The notes under the pieces were generated by a model. That model ran no database searches. It was not told where the DNA came from and saw nothing but the letters and a program-made list of their open reading frames with translations. The translations under genes were made by a program, and so were the position numbers. Positions 51,566-60,048 of a DNA stretch of 64,000 bases are shown here, one piece after another. The stretch's first letter is position 1, and each line of letters opens with the position of its first letter. The stretch comes from Gammaproteobacteria bacterium (lineage in GTDB: Bacteria > Pseudomonadota > Gammaproteobacteria > Pseudomonadales > Pseudohongiellaceae): the NCBI GenBank assembly GCA_030654835.1, contig JAURWS010000033.1, forward strand, positions 1 to 64,000, read 5' to 3'.

Positions 51566-53569
51566 GTGCACATTACCCGCTGTTCAAAAATCTTCCTGCT
51601 GTCGCTCACTCTTCTCGTGATCTCGCTCACTTCAGGCCGATTTGTGAGCGCGCAGGATGCGCCGGTCATCACCACGTCTGACATGGTCACGCTGAACTTC
51701 GTCAACGCCGACATAGAGGGCGTGGTGCGTGTGGTCAGCGAGCTGACCGGCAGAAATTTCATCATCGATCCGCGCGTCGTCGGCACCATCAACATCATCT
51801 CGGCACAGCCGGTGCCACGAGACACTGTTTACACCACCTTTCTGTCGGCGCTACGTCTGCATGGCTATGCGGTGATCGAGGACAGTGACGTGGTCAGGAT
51901 CGTGCCAGAGGCAGATGCCCGGCTCTACTCCGGCCCCGTCAGCGGCCCCGGTGCCAGCCCTGCGGGAGCGGGCGATCAGCTGGTGACCCGTGTGTTCGCG
52001 CTGCAGCACGAATCTGCCGCGCAGCTCGTGCCGATCCTGCGGCCACTCATCGCCCCGAACAATGTCATCAATGCCTATCAGAACAGCAACACGCTGGTGA
52101 TCACCGACTATGCAGGCAACCTGGAGCGCATCGCCGAAGTCATCGCCGCCATCGATCAGCCGGGCACCAATGGCCCGGTGGTCATTCAGCTCGAACACGC
52201 CTCGGCCGTAGATCTCGCGCAGACCATCAATCAACTGTTTCCCGAGGCGACGCTGGGCGGTGTGACGGCCGAGCCGACGCAGCGCTTCACCGTCGTTGCC
52301 GACCCACGCTCCAACAGCCTGCTCGTCAATTCCGGCGACCCGGCCCGTCTGGTACGCCTGCACAATTTCGTCGCCATGCTCGACACGCCGACCAGCACGG
52401 CAGGCAATATCCATGTCGTGTATCTGAAGAACGCCGAAGCGGTGAAGCTCGCAGAGACCCTGCGCGCCATCTATGCGGGCGAAACGGCCACCACGGCGGC
52501 ACCGGTGCCGACCGCAGAGGGCCAGCCAGCAGCTGGCATCATCCAGGCCGACGCCGCTACCAACTCGATCATAATCATTGCCCCGGATGCCATCTACAAC
52601 AATCTGCGCGCCGCGCTCGACAAGCTCGATGTGCGCCGGGCGCAGGTGTATGTGGAGGCGTTGATCGTCGAGCTGACTGCCGACCGCGCGGCCGAGTTCG
52701 GCGTGCAGTGGCAGAATCTCAGCGCGCTCGGCGAGAGCGGTTCGCAGGGTTTCGGCGGCACCAATTTCGGCGGCACCGGGCAGAACATTCTCAGCACCGC
52801 CGTCAATCCCGGCTCGATTGGTTCGGGCCTGAACGTGGGCGTCGTCGATGGCAGCATCAGCCTGCCGGGGCTGGATCGGGTGCTGAATATCTCGCTGCTG
52901 ATCCGTGCGCTGGAATCCGACGCCAATGCCAACATTCTCTCCACGCCGACACTGCTGACCCTCGACAACGAAGAGGCGGAAATCATCATCGGCCAGAACG
53001 TGCCATTCGTGACCGGGCAGTTCGCGCTGAGCGGCGCGGCAGTGACACCCTCGCCATTCCAGACCATCGAGCGCCACGATGTCGGCCTGACGCTGCGCAT
53101 CAAACCGCAGATATCCGAGGGCGGCACGGTGCGCCTGCAGATCTATCAGGAAGTCTCCAGCATCAATGACAAATCCAACCCCGCCGGGGTTATCACTAAC
53201 AAGCGTGCTGTGGCCTCCACGGTACTGGTGGATGACGGCCAGATCGTGGTCATCGGTGGGCTGATTCAAGACAACGTCACCGCCAATGTGCAGCGCGTGC
53301 CCGTGCTCGGCTCGATCCCCGTTCTGGGCAGTCTGTTCCGTTACGAGAACCGCAAACAGGGCAAGACCAATCTGATGATCTTCCTACGGCCGACACTGGT
53401 GCGCGACAGCCAGGGCGCGGACGTCTTCACCGGTGAGCGTTACGACTACATCATCGGTGAACAGGAGGCGGCGGCACTGCCCCCCAGCGCACTGCTGCCC
53501 GATCTGAGCAGCCCCGTGCTCCCGCCGCTGCCACAGGCACCTGCGTCAACCTCAGCACCGAGGCCGTAA
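51566..53569 (+). CDS. gspD: Type II secretion secretin GspD
   Basis: Outer-membrane channel of the T2SS, 667 residues from GTG 51566 (AGAAGG upstream but 12 bases away). Signal peptide (LLSLTLLVISLTSGRFVSA), N0-N3 periplasmic domains (FVNADIEGVVRVVSELTGRNF; VIQLEHASAVDLAQTINQLF) and a secretin core (TLDNEEAEIIIGQNVPFVTG near 467; TVLVDDGQIVVIGGLI near 549; VPVLGSIPVLGSLFRYENRK near 573). A Pro/Ser-rich C-terminal tail follows. The stop overlaps the gspE start by one base. Confidence 0.95.
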   Translation: MHITRCSKIFLLSLTLLVISLTSGRFVSAQDAPVITTSDMVTLNFVNADIEGVVRVVSELTGRNFIIDPRVVGTINIISAQPVPRDTVYTTFLSALRLHGYAVIEDSDVVRIVPEADARLYSGPVSGPGASPAGAGDQLVTRVFALQHESAAQLVPILRPLIAPNNVINAYQNSNTLVITDYAGNLERIAEVIAAIDQPGTNGPVVIQLEHASAVDLAQTINQLFPEATLGGVTAEPTQRFTVVADPRSNSLLVNSGDPARLVRLHNFVAMLDTPTSTAGNIHVVYLKNAEAVKLAETLRAIYAGETATTAAPVPTAEGQPAAGIIQADAATNSIIIIAPDAIYNNLRAALDKLDVRRAQVYVEALIVELTADRAAEFGVQWQNLSALGESGSQGFGGTNFGGTGQNILSTAVNPGSIGSGLNVGVVDGSISLPGLDRVLNISLLIRALESDANANILSTPTLLTLDNEEAEIIIGQNVPFVTGQFALSGAAVTPSPFQTIERHDVGLTLRIKPQISEGGTVRLQIYQEVSSINDKSNPAGVITNKRAVASTVLVDDGQIVVIGGLIQDNVTANVQRVPVLGSIPVLGSLFRYENRKQGKTNLMIFLRPTLVRDSQGADVFTGERYDYIIGEQEAAALPPSALLPDLSSPVLPPLPQAPASTSAPRP

Positions 53570-55044
53570 TGAACAGGGCCACCAGCAGAATTCCCTATGC
53601 GTTTGCCAGAGCGCAGGGCATTGTCGTCACCGCACTCACCGACAGCATTGCCGAGGCCGTGGTACACCCCGACGCCACCGCCGCCGCCGTAGCGGAAGTG
53701 CGACGCCTTCTGGGAGTGCCTGTGCGCGCCAGCCGTCTGGAAGCGGGCGCCTTCGATGAACTGCTGGCCGCCACTTACAACGACGCGAGCGCTGGCGCAG
53801 CCGAACTCGCCGACGATCTGGCGCAGGATCTGGATCTCTCGCGACTGCTGCAGGAATTGCCCCGCATCGAAGACCTGATGGAGAGTCAGGACGACGCACC
53901 GGTGATCCGCCTCATCAACGCCCTGCTCACGCAGGCGTTGCGCGAAGGCGCCTCGGACATTCACATCGAACCCTTTGAAACCCGCTCCGTCGTGCGCCTG
54001 CGCATCGACGGCACGCTGCGCGATCTCATCGAACCCGCGCAAGCGTTACATGGTGCCATCGTCTCGCGCATCAAGATCATGGCGCAGCTGGACATCGCCG
54101 AGAAACGGCTGCCGCAGGATGGCCGCATCACCTTGCGCGTGGCGGGCAAACCGGTCGATGTGCGTGTCTCGACAGTGCCGGCGGGGCATGGCGAGCGCGT
54201 GGTCCTGCGCCTGCTCGACAAGCAGGCAGGGCGTCTCGACCTCGGCCGTCTCGGCATGGACGACACGACGCTGGCCCGCGTCGACCGCATGATTCGCGAG
54301 CCCCACGGCATCGTGCTGATCACCGGCCCGACAGGCTCGGGCAAAACCACCACGCTGTATGCCGCACTCTCACGACTGAACGCCAACGCACAGAACATCA
54401 TGACCGTGGAGGATCCGATCGAATACGCGCTGGACGGCATCAGCCAGATTCAGGTCAACCCGCGCATCGACATGACCTTCGCGCGCGCCCTTCGTACCAT
54501 CCTGCGCCAGGACCCCGACGTCGTGATGATCGGCGAGATCCGCGATCTCGAAACCGCGCAGATCGCCGTGCAGGCCAGCCTCACCGGCCACCTCGTGTTC
54601 GCGACCCTGCACACCAACGATGCCGTGAGCGCCGTGACGCGCCTCGTCGACATGGGCGTGGAGCCGTTTCTGCTCGCCTCCAGCCTGCTCGGTGTCGGTG
54701 CCCAGCGCCTCGTGCGCCGCCTGTGTCTGGACTGCCGCAAGCCCATCAGCGCCGAGTCTGCGCCATTGCAGGCACTCGGCCTCGCCTCCGCCAGCCCCAC
54801 GCTCTACACCGCGCAAGGTTGCCCGGTCTGCAAGGGTTCCGGCTATCGCGGCCGCACCGGCATCTATGAATTGCTCACCGTCGATGACCCTTTGCGTCGA
54901 CTCATCCATGATCGCGTCTCCGAACAGACGCTGCGCGACTACGCCGTGAGCCACGGCATGCGCACACTGCGCGAGGACGGCATGCGCTGGGCGGAGACGG
55001 GGCTGGTGAGTCTTGAAGAGGTGGTGCGGGTGACGCGGGAGTAG
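53569..55044 (+). CDS. gspE: Type II secretion ATPase GspE
   Basis: Cytoplasmic ATPase that drives the pseudopilus, 491 residues. Walker A GPTGSGKTT near 248-256, Asp box and Walker B (TILRQDPDVVMIGEIRDLET), His box (LVFATLHTNDAVSAVTRL) and the zinc-binding tetracysteine CLDC..CPVC (RRLCLDCRKP, CPVCKGSG). It starts on the stop codon of gspD (TAATG). No gspF follows; the next genes are an AbiE pair on the other strand. Confidence 0.96.
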   Translation: MNRATSRIPYAFARAQGIVVTALTDSIAEAVVHPDATAAAVAEVRRLLGVPVRASRLEAGAFDELLAATYNDASAGAAELADDLAQDLDLSRLLQELPRIEDLMESQDDAPVIRLINALLTQALREGASDIHIEPFETRSVVRLRIDGTLRDLIEPAQALHGAIVSRIKIMAQLDIAEKRLPQDGRITLRVAGKPVDVRVSTVPAGHGERVVLRLLDKQAGRLDLGRLGMDDTTLARVDRMIREPHGIVLITGPTGSGKTTTLYAALSRLNANAQNIMTVEDPIEYALDGISQIQVNPRIDMTFARALRTILRQDPDVVMIGEIRDLETAQIAVQASLTGHLVFATLHTNDAVSAVTRLVDMGVEPFLLASSLLGVGAQRLVRRLCLDCRKPISAESAPLQALGLASASPTLYTAQGCPVCKGSGYRGRTGIYELLTVDDPLRRLIHDRVSEQTLRDYAVSHGMRTLREDGMRWAETGLVSLEEVVRVTRE

Positions 55045-55065
55045 GGTTGGGGCGAGGGATTCATG

Positions 55066-55092
55066 AATCGCTTGCGGGCAAGCTCCCACAGG
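55066..55092. repeat. REP-like unit (type A) after gspE
   Basis: AATCGCTTGCGGGCAAGCTC followed by CCACAGG; one inverted-type A unit 21 bases after the gspE stop and 17 bases before the 3' end of the AbiEii gene. It lies between convergent genes and could serve both as a terminator. Confidence 0.85.
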
Positions 55093-55108
55093 GGGCAAGT
55101 CTAAAGAG

Positions 55109-55960
55109 TTATCCGCGCACCAACTGCAGTAACTTTTGCGAAAAGAACCTCACGCTCCAGAGTTCAAGACTCTTCAGTTCCGCTGACCTCAGGAATGGCT
55201 CCACATCCACTGCGGCCGCCTTCCAATCAATACTCTCAATTTTCTCCAGCAAGGTTTTTTTCAACCAAACCATATCAACCTCCAGCGTGTCCCGTCCTTG
55301 CCACGGCCCCCATTGCACGAGCGCATGGCGCAGATGCAACAAATTGGGTGACACCGCCTGTTTGATGTACCAGTTGAAGTCATACCAGTCGCGCCCCTTG
55401 AGATAAGGACGACACAAGAGCGCATGAATCTTCAGAGCAAAATTGCTGCCGAGGTCCTGATGACAAATCTCGTAGTCAGTGGGAAATTCCAAGAAGGTGT
55501 ATTCATATCCTGAACCAGCTGGTGGCAAGACATCGATCTCCAGTTTGATGCTGATTTTCTGGCCTGGCTGCCCCTTGTAAAACGAGAGCTTCAACTGATT
55601 GCTGATGGAGCTGTCCTTGATGACAGCCTTCTTGATTCGCTGTTCCATGCGATCCTTTGGCAAAGCCTCTGCCTTCAAACCATACTCCGCAAAGCAGGTC
55701 TGTAGATCCTTTAAATACCGTGACCACGCAAAATCCGGATCAGGCTCTTTGAGCATGAAATCCAGGTCTTCTGAAAAGCGTGGCAATTTGTGCAGAATCC
55801 GCAGGGAGGTGCCACCTTGAAAGGCCGCCACTTCAAAAAATCCGGCTCGCCACAAGGCATACAGTGCTATTTCTTGAATGATTTCCTTGGTGGCTTGTTC
55901 TTCCTGAACAGGATTAGTCGCCTTATAACTATCCAGTCGCTGCTGAATGATCTCAATCAT
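55109..55960 (-). CDS. abiEii: AbiEii-type nucleotidyltransferase toxin
   Basis: 283 residues from ATG 55960 (overlaps the abiEi stop by eight bases). The nucleotidyltransferase motif GGTSLRILHKLPRFSEDLDF lies near 61-80 (GGTS then D-x-D after a fixed gap). In the AbiE systems studied the toxin is a GTP-using nucleotidyltransferase that blocks growth and can give phage abortive infection. A role here is inferred. Base composition is less GC-rich than gspE, suggesting transfer. Confidence 0.9.
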   Translation of the reverse strand: MIEIIQQRLDSYKATNPVQEEQATKEIIQEIALYALWRAGFFEVAAFQGGTSLRILHKLPRFSEDLDFMLKEPDPDFAWSRYLKDLQTCFAEYGLKAEALPKDRMEQRIKKAVIKDSSISNQLKLSFYKGQPGQKISIKLEIDVLPPAGSGYEYTFLEFPTDYEICHQDLGSNFALKIHALLCRPYLKGRDWYDFNWYIKQAVSPNLLHLRHALVQWGPWQGRDTLEVDMVWLKKTLLEKIESIDWKAAAVDVEPFLRSAELKSLELWSVRFFSQKLLQLVRG

Positions 55961-56621
55961 GTCTTGCCTCCATGCCCAGCTCTTTTTCCATTTTGCCAAT
56001 AAAATTCTGCACCCGCTTTTGTTTGTACACGAGTCTCAGTGTCTCCAGCTGAGTGCTTGTCACCGAGCGCAGCAAGTCCGGCTCGATACGCAACCCTTCT
56101 TCCAGCCATCCTATTCCCTGCCACTCCTGCTTGCGCAGGCATACCAGATCCAGCAATGCCCGCATGGGCTCTGCAACCAGCATGGTTTGATGATTGATCG
56201 TGGTGCGAGCCACCAGTTCAAGAAAATGCCCCTGCCGCGTCGCCAGCGGATGAAAACTGAAGCGCCCCAACACGCTGTCTGCAAGCTCGCTGGATTTGGT
56301 TCCCGGCACGATACTGGCCGTGACATGCACGGCCTCGGGAATCCAGCCATGGAAGGACAGTGCGGTCTCCAACGAAATGTAGCTACCCGGAATCAGCCGC
56401 TGTGCTGCCGCAAATGGATGGCAGTCATACGCGCGATAGGGCTTGCCCAGCAAGTAAAGCCCGCGCCGTAGACGATGCAGTTCTCCCGACTTGAGCGCAC
56501 GATTCACGAGGTTGTAGCGCCGCTGGGGACTCCCTTCGACCACTCGGGCAAGCTGGACGTCGCTTAGCAGCGGTGCCGTCAGACCTCGCTCCAGCAGAAT
56601 GCCCGTTAGCGTTTGTGGCAT
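55953..56621 (-). CDS. abiEi: AbiEi-type antitoxin/regulator
   Basis: 222 residues, with an N-terminal winged helix-turn-helix (RRYNLVNRALKSGELHRLRRGLYLLG near 34-59) and the AbiEi antitoxin domain (SYISLETALSFHGWIPEAVHV). AbiEi proteins autorepress their promoter through inverted repeats; two such repeats lie upstream (56680-56698 and 56717-56730). Confidence 0.88.
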   Translation of the reverse strand: MPQTLTGILLERGLTAPLLSDVQLARVVEGSPQRRYNLVNRALKSGELHRLRRGLYLLGKPYRAYDCHPFAAAQRLIPGSYISLETALSFHGWIPEAVHVTASIVPGTKSSELADSVLGRFSFHPLATRQGHFLELVARTTINHQTMLVAEPMRALLDLVCLRKQEWQGIGWLEEGLRIEPDLLRSVTSTQLETLRLVYKQKRVQNFIGKMEKELGMEARHD

Positions 56622-56679
56622 GTCTTACCTCAAATGCCGACAGTGTTCGGCAGCTATTACTCCGCTTATTTTTCCAGAT

Positions 56680-56698
56680 ACTTTCATTTTCTGAAAGT
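56680..56698. promoter_or_regulatory. AbiEi operator candidate 1
   Basis: Inverted repeat ACTTTCATTTTCTGAAAGT (arms ACTTTC/GAAAGT, seven-base centre), about 60 bases before the abiEi start. Confidence 0.55.
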
Positions 56699-56716
56699 TT
56701 ATAGGTGATTTCTGAA

Positions 56717-56730
56717 TTAGGCAAACCTAA
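56717..56730. promoter_or_regulatory. AbiEi operator candidate 2
   Basis: Inverted repeat TTAGGCAAACCTAA (arms TTAGG/CCTAA). Minus-strand -35-like TTGCCT overlaps it and a -10-like TATAAA lies 15 bases further on, before the first palindrome. Two palindromes around the promoter fit AbiEi autoregulation. Confidence 0.5.
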
Positions 56731-56740
56731 GTGTCGCAAT

Positions 56741-56780
56741 CAATCGCTTGCAGGCAAGCTCCCACAACAAGAGCTCCCAC
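56741..56780. repeat. REP-like unit (type A) plus partial unit
   Basis: A full unit (CAATCGCTTGCAGGCAAGCT plus CCCACA, 56741-56766) and a partial GAGCTCCCAC (56771-56780), between the abiE promoter and the 3' end of the CheB-CheR gene. Confidence 0.85.
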
Positions 56781-56827
56781 TGGGGTGAGATCAAGCAACA
56801 CAAAGGTGAGGTCGTGCAAAAAAGGGT

Positions 56828-59440
56828 TCAGCGGACAGATTGTTCGCGTAGCGCCGCTTCCAGTTTCTTAGTGGCACTGATATCGACCAGCGTGATCACG
56901 ACACCGTCGATCACGTTGTCGAGTCGGCGGTAGGGCATGATGCGGATGGAGAACCAGCGCCCATCATTGGTCGGAATCTGCTTCTCTGAAAACACCAGCG
57001 TGCGCAGCGTGTCCTGTGCATCCTCATGCATGGTCGGATACAGAAGACTGGTGGTCAAATCGCTCAATGGGCGGCCGAGGTCGCTTTCGCGCAGGTTGAT
57101 GATCTTCGCTGCGCGGTCAGTGTAACGCCTCACATTCAGATTCTGATCCAGAAACAGTATCGCGATCTCGATGCTGTTGAGCGTGTTCTGCAGGTCGCTT
57201 TGCGCCAATGCCAGATCGTCCAGCTTGGTCTGCAACTCGGAGTTGATGGTTTGCAACTCTTCGTTCATCGATTGCATCTCTTCCTTGGAGGTCGTCAGCT
57301 CCTCGTTGGTCGATTGCAGCTCTTCATTGGTGGATTGCAACTCCTCATTGGTAGACTGCAATTCTTCCTTGGAAGTACGGGTTTCCTCACGCAGGGTCTG
57401 AATCTCGTCCACATACTGTTGCTGTATTGCCGCGTAGGAATTATCGGCAGCAGGAGTGGCATCAGCCGGTGTGGCTGTGTTTCGGAAGACATCCCGGAAC
57501 ACAATCATCGTCATGCCCTGCAGTGCAGAAGGTTCCTGCAACGCCTGCACCGTAACATCGACAACCTGCGCATCATCCTGTGTCGAAATACGCAAGCCGC
57601 GCAATTGCAAGGGGATGCTCTGCAGCGCGGCTTGCTTGAGCGCTGCGCTAATCGGTGTACGCAATCCCTCCCTCACCATCGCGTGGAAATTCCAGTTGGC
57701 CTTGCCAGCGGCAGGCTCCAGATATTTGCCGGTACGTCCGCTGATGTAGACGATATCGCCGTCGTGGTTCAGCACGACTGCTGCCGGCGAGTAGACTTGC
57801 AGGAGCACCTGATCTGCGGCGCTCTGCAGGTTGTCGGTAGCAACAGAGGGATTCTTGGGCGTGGACACGAGGTGCTCCTTGGCGAACGTAGACAAAGGGG
57901 GGAACGATCGCACTGGCAGATGACGACCGGTAGTGGCCACCTGATTCTGCCGCTGATACAGCCGCAGCTTCGCCTGCACAGGGGCAAACAGATCATGAAA
58001 GCGGCCGATGGTCTCGGAGCTGCCCAGCAACAACACGCCATCGTCACGCAGACTGTAGTGAAACAGCGGAATCAACCTGCGCTGCAGCATCGGATCAAAA
58101 TAGATCAGCAGGTTGCGGCACACAATCAGGTCCAAGCGCGTGAACGGAGGGTTGAGCACGACATCGTGCTGAGTAAACAACACCATGTCGCTAATTTTTT
58201 GATTCATCTGGTAGTGCGTGTCGTGGCGGGTGAAAAACCGGGCCAGCCTGGGCGCAGACACATGCTCCGCGATCGACAGTGGATACTGCCCACGACGCGC
58301 CGTCGCAATGGCATCAGAGCTAAGGTCAGAGGCGAAAATCTGCAGCGTGAAATCATGGAATTCAGGCAGCCTTTCGACCACCTCGCTGAACACCATCGCC
58401 AGTGAGAATGCCTCCTCGCCGGTTGAGCAACCGATACTCCAGGCGCGCAATGCCAGGTCCGCAGCGCGTTGCGCCAGCAGCATTGGCATGGTGGTCTCGA
58501 TCAGGTAGTCCCAGACCTCCGGATCACGAAAGAAGCTGGTCACCCCAATCAACAGCTCCTTGAAAAGCAGGTCGATCTCCTGGGGATTTTTGGCCAGAAA
58601 TTTGGAATACAACGCCAGCGAGGCCAGGGAATGGATCGCCATGCGCCGTTCAATCCGGCGCAGCAACGTGCTGGTCTTGTAGAGAGAGAAGTCATGGCGG
58701 GTGTGGCGCTGCAGGTGCCTCACGATCTGTTGCAGCGGGGCCGACGATGCGGTGTCCTGCGCCTCCTCCGTGACGCGGACCAGAGCCGGGGCCTTCGCCA
58801 CAAAGGCGAGTATGCGGGCTGGCAGCTCGGAGGCCGTGGCGACGATGTCGGCACAACCGGCGGCAATCGCGCTCTTTGGCATCGAGTCAAACTGCGCTGA
58901 CGTCGGCTCCTGTACCACGGACAACCCGCCCACCGCCTTTATCGCCTGAGCACCCAGCGTTCCATCGGAGCCCATGCCCGACAGGATTACGGCGATAGCC
59001 CCTTCGCCGCAAGCGCGTGCGAGGGAGGAAAACAGAATATTGATCGGCAGGCGCAAGCCGCGCGGCTCGGCGGGTTTGGCAAGCATCAACGAACCGTTGG
59101 CGACCGTGAGCTCGGTGTTGGAAGGAATCACATACAGGTTATCGCGCTTGATGCGCATGCCCTGTGCGGCTTCATGAACGGGCATCGCGGTGACCCGCTG
59201 CAGCAATTCCGGCAACAGCGCTTTCTGGGTGGGATCGAGGTGCTGGACGACGATCCAGGCCAGGCCGGTGTCTGCCGGGGTCTTCTCGAGAAACTGCTCC
59301 AACGCTACCAGGCCGCCCGCCGAGGCGCCGATGCCAACGATGCGAGGGGCAGGTGTCGGTGCGGGGGGGGGGGGCTTCTTGATCGCGGCGCGGGCCTTTA
59401 TGCCCTCCGGGTGCGCTCCCACAGGTGGGGTGGTCTTCAC
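56828..59440 (-). CDS. CheB-CheR-PAS fusion with poly-C tract and repeat near 5' end
   Basis: 870 residues. CheB methylesterase-like domain (Ser40 in GIGASAGG, His67 in VVQHLDP, Asp near 160 in LSGMGSDGTLG), CheR methyltransferase-like domain (WSIGCSTGEEAFSLAMVFSE near 330; HDVVLNPPFTRLDLIVCRN near 413), a coiled coil with near-perfect seven-residue repeats (EELQSTN), and a C-terminal PAS domain (LNSIEIAILFLDQNLNVRRY). No histidine-kinase end or receiver is present. GTG 59440 is used because it overlaps the upstream PAS gene stop by four bases. Residues 6-20 are translated type B repeat, and codons 23-26 are CCC x 4 from a 12-base homopolymer. Confidence 0.9.
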   Translation of the reverse strand: MKTTPPVGAHPEGIKARAAIKKPPPPAPTPAPRIVGIGASAGGLVALEQFLEKTPADTGLAWIVVQHLDPTQKALLPELLQRVTAMPVHEAAQGMRIKRDNLYVIPSNTELTVANGSLMLAKPAEPRGLRLPINILFSSLARACGEGAIAVILSGMGSDGTLGAQAIKAVGGLSVVQEPTSAQFDSMPKSAIAAGCADIVATASELPARILAFVAKAPALVRVTEEAQDTASSAPLQQIVRHLQRHTRHDFSLYKTSTLLRRIERRMAIHSLASLALYSKFLAKNPQEIDLLFKELLIGVTSFFRDPEVWDYLIETTMPMLLAQRAADLALRAWSIGCSTGEEAFSLAMVFSEVVERLPEFHDFTLQIFASDLSSDAIATARRGQYPLSIAEHVSAPRLARFFTRHDTHYQMNQKISDMVLFTQHDVVLNPPFTRLDLIVCRNLLIYFDPMLQRRLIPLFHYSLRDDGVLLLGSSETIGRFHDLFAPVQAKLRLYQRQNQVATTGRHLPVRSFPPLSTFAKEHLVSTPKNPSVATDNLQSAADQVLLQVYSPAAVVLNHDGDIVYISGRTGKYLEPAAGKANWNFHAMVREGLRTPISAALKQAALQSIPLQLRGLRISTQDDAQVVDVTVQALQEPSALQGMTMIVFRDVFRNTATPADATPAADNSYAAIQQQYVDEIQTLREETRTSKEELQSTNEELQSTNEELQSTNEELTTSKEEMQSMNEELQTINSELQTKLDDLALAQSDLQNTLNSIEIAILFLDQNLNVRRYTDRAAKIINLRESDLGRPLSDLTTSLLYPTMHEDAQDTLRTLVFSEKQIPTNDGRWFSIRIMPYRRLDNVIDGVVITLVDISATKKLEAALREQSVR
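57286..57375. repeat. 21-base imperfect tandem repeats (coiled coil)
   Basis: Four or so copies of a 21-base unit encode the EELQSTN heptads of the CheB-CheR-PAS coiled coil. Copies differ at synonymous positions. Such repeats could vary in number. Confidence 0.7.
59363..59374. repeat. 12-base homopolymer (G on plus strand, C in coding strand)
   Basis: Twelve consecutive G on the plus strand inside the CheB-CheR-PAS gene, codons 23-26 (four prolines). Homopolymers of this length in coding DNA are prone to slippage, and a one-base change here would shift the frame just before the CheB domain. Confidence 0.9.
59382..59423. repeat. Type B repeat inside CheB-CheR gene
   Basis: Third copy of the type B element, inverted (reads ..GGGCCTTTATGCCCTCCGGG.. 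on the plus strand). On the coding strand it gives PVGAHPEGIKARAAI at residues about 6-20, right after the GTG start. It shares the GHPEGIK-like peptide pattern with the TrpEG insertion. Confidence 0.88.
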
Positions 59441-60048
59441 GGCAGTGGCGCTGAACGGTCGTACAACGTCACCATCATCAGCATGGTTTCTCCGTCAGGA
59501 GTCAGGTTTGCCAGGAGCCGCAGACTGCGCAAACCCGAGTGACCGCTGTCCGACGTCACAATCAAGGCAGTGCCTTCCCGGCCGCTTCGCACCCTGGCCA
59601 GCATGGCGGCCAGCATCGGCTGGCTTTCCAGTGTCAGCAGCGACCCTATTTGCCGGCCACAGAGCTCGTCCTTGTCGCCCCCGAACAGGCGAACAGCCGC
59701 CGCATTGCAGTCTGTGATGCACCCGTCGATGGTGAGGATGAAAAAGCCGCCGGGGGCCATGTCGAAGAGTGTCCGGTAACAGGAAGCGTCATGAGCGGAC
59801 TCGCGCTCATTGGCCACGAGCTGCTCGCGCTGCATTTCGACCTCTACTTGATAGGTCTGCAATTCATGCAGCAACTTGAGTCCCTCATCGGCGGTGGCGG
59901 GCACACTGGCCAGGCGGTACAACACCCCCAGAGCATCGACACTGACAGTACTCGCACGGGCACGCGGAGCCGTTCCCAGCCTGACCCGATTCTCAGCTTC
60001 AAGACGCAACCGGGCGATTTCTTGCTGAAGAATCAGGGAATCAGGCAT
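59437..60048 (-). CDS. PAS-domain protein coupled to CheB-CheR fusion
   Basis: 203 residues. N-terminal helical part (RLRLEAENRVRLG; LLHELQTYQVEVEMQREQL near 65-83) then a PAS domain (RTLFDMAPGGFFILTIDGCI near 93-112; LTLESQPMLAAMLARVRSG). The linker block QTYQVEVEMQREQL is typical of PAS proteins beside CheB-CheR fusions. The stop overlaps the next gene start by four bases (GTGA), so the two are cotranslated and probably work as one signalling unit. Confidence 0.85.
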   Translation of the reverse strand: MPDSLILQQEIARLRLEAENRVRLGTAPRARASTVSVDALGVLYRLASVPATADEGLKLLHELQTYQVEVEMQREQLVANERESAHDASCYRTLFDMAPGGFFILTIDGCITDCNAAAVRLFGGDKDELCGRQIGSLLTLESQPMLAAMLARVRSGREGTALIVTSDSGHSGLRSLRLLANLTPDGETMLMMVTLYDRSAPLP

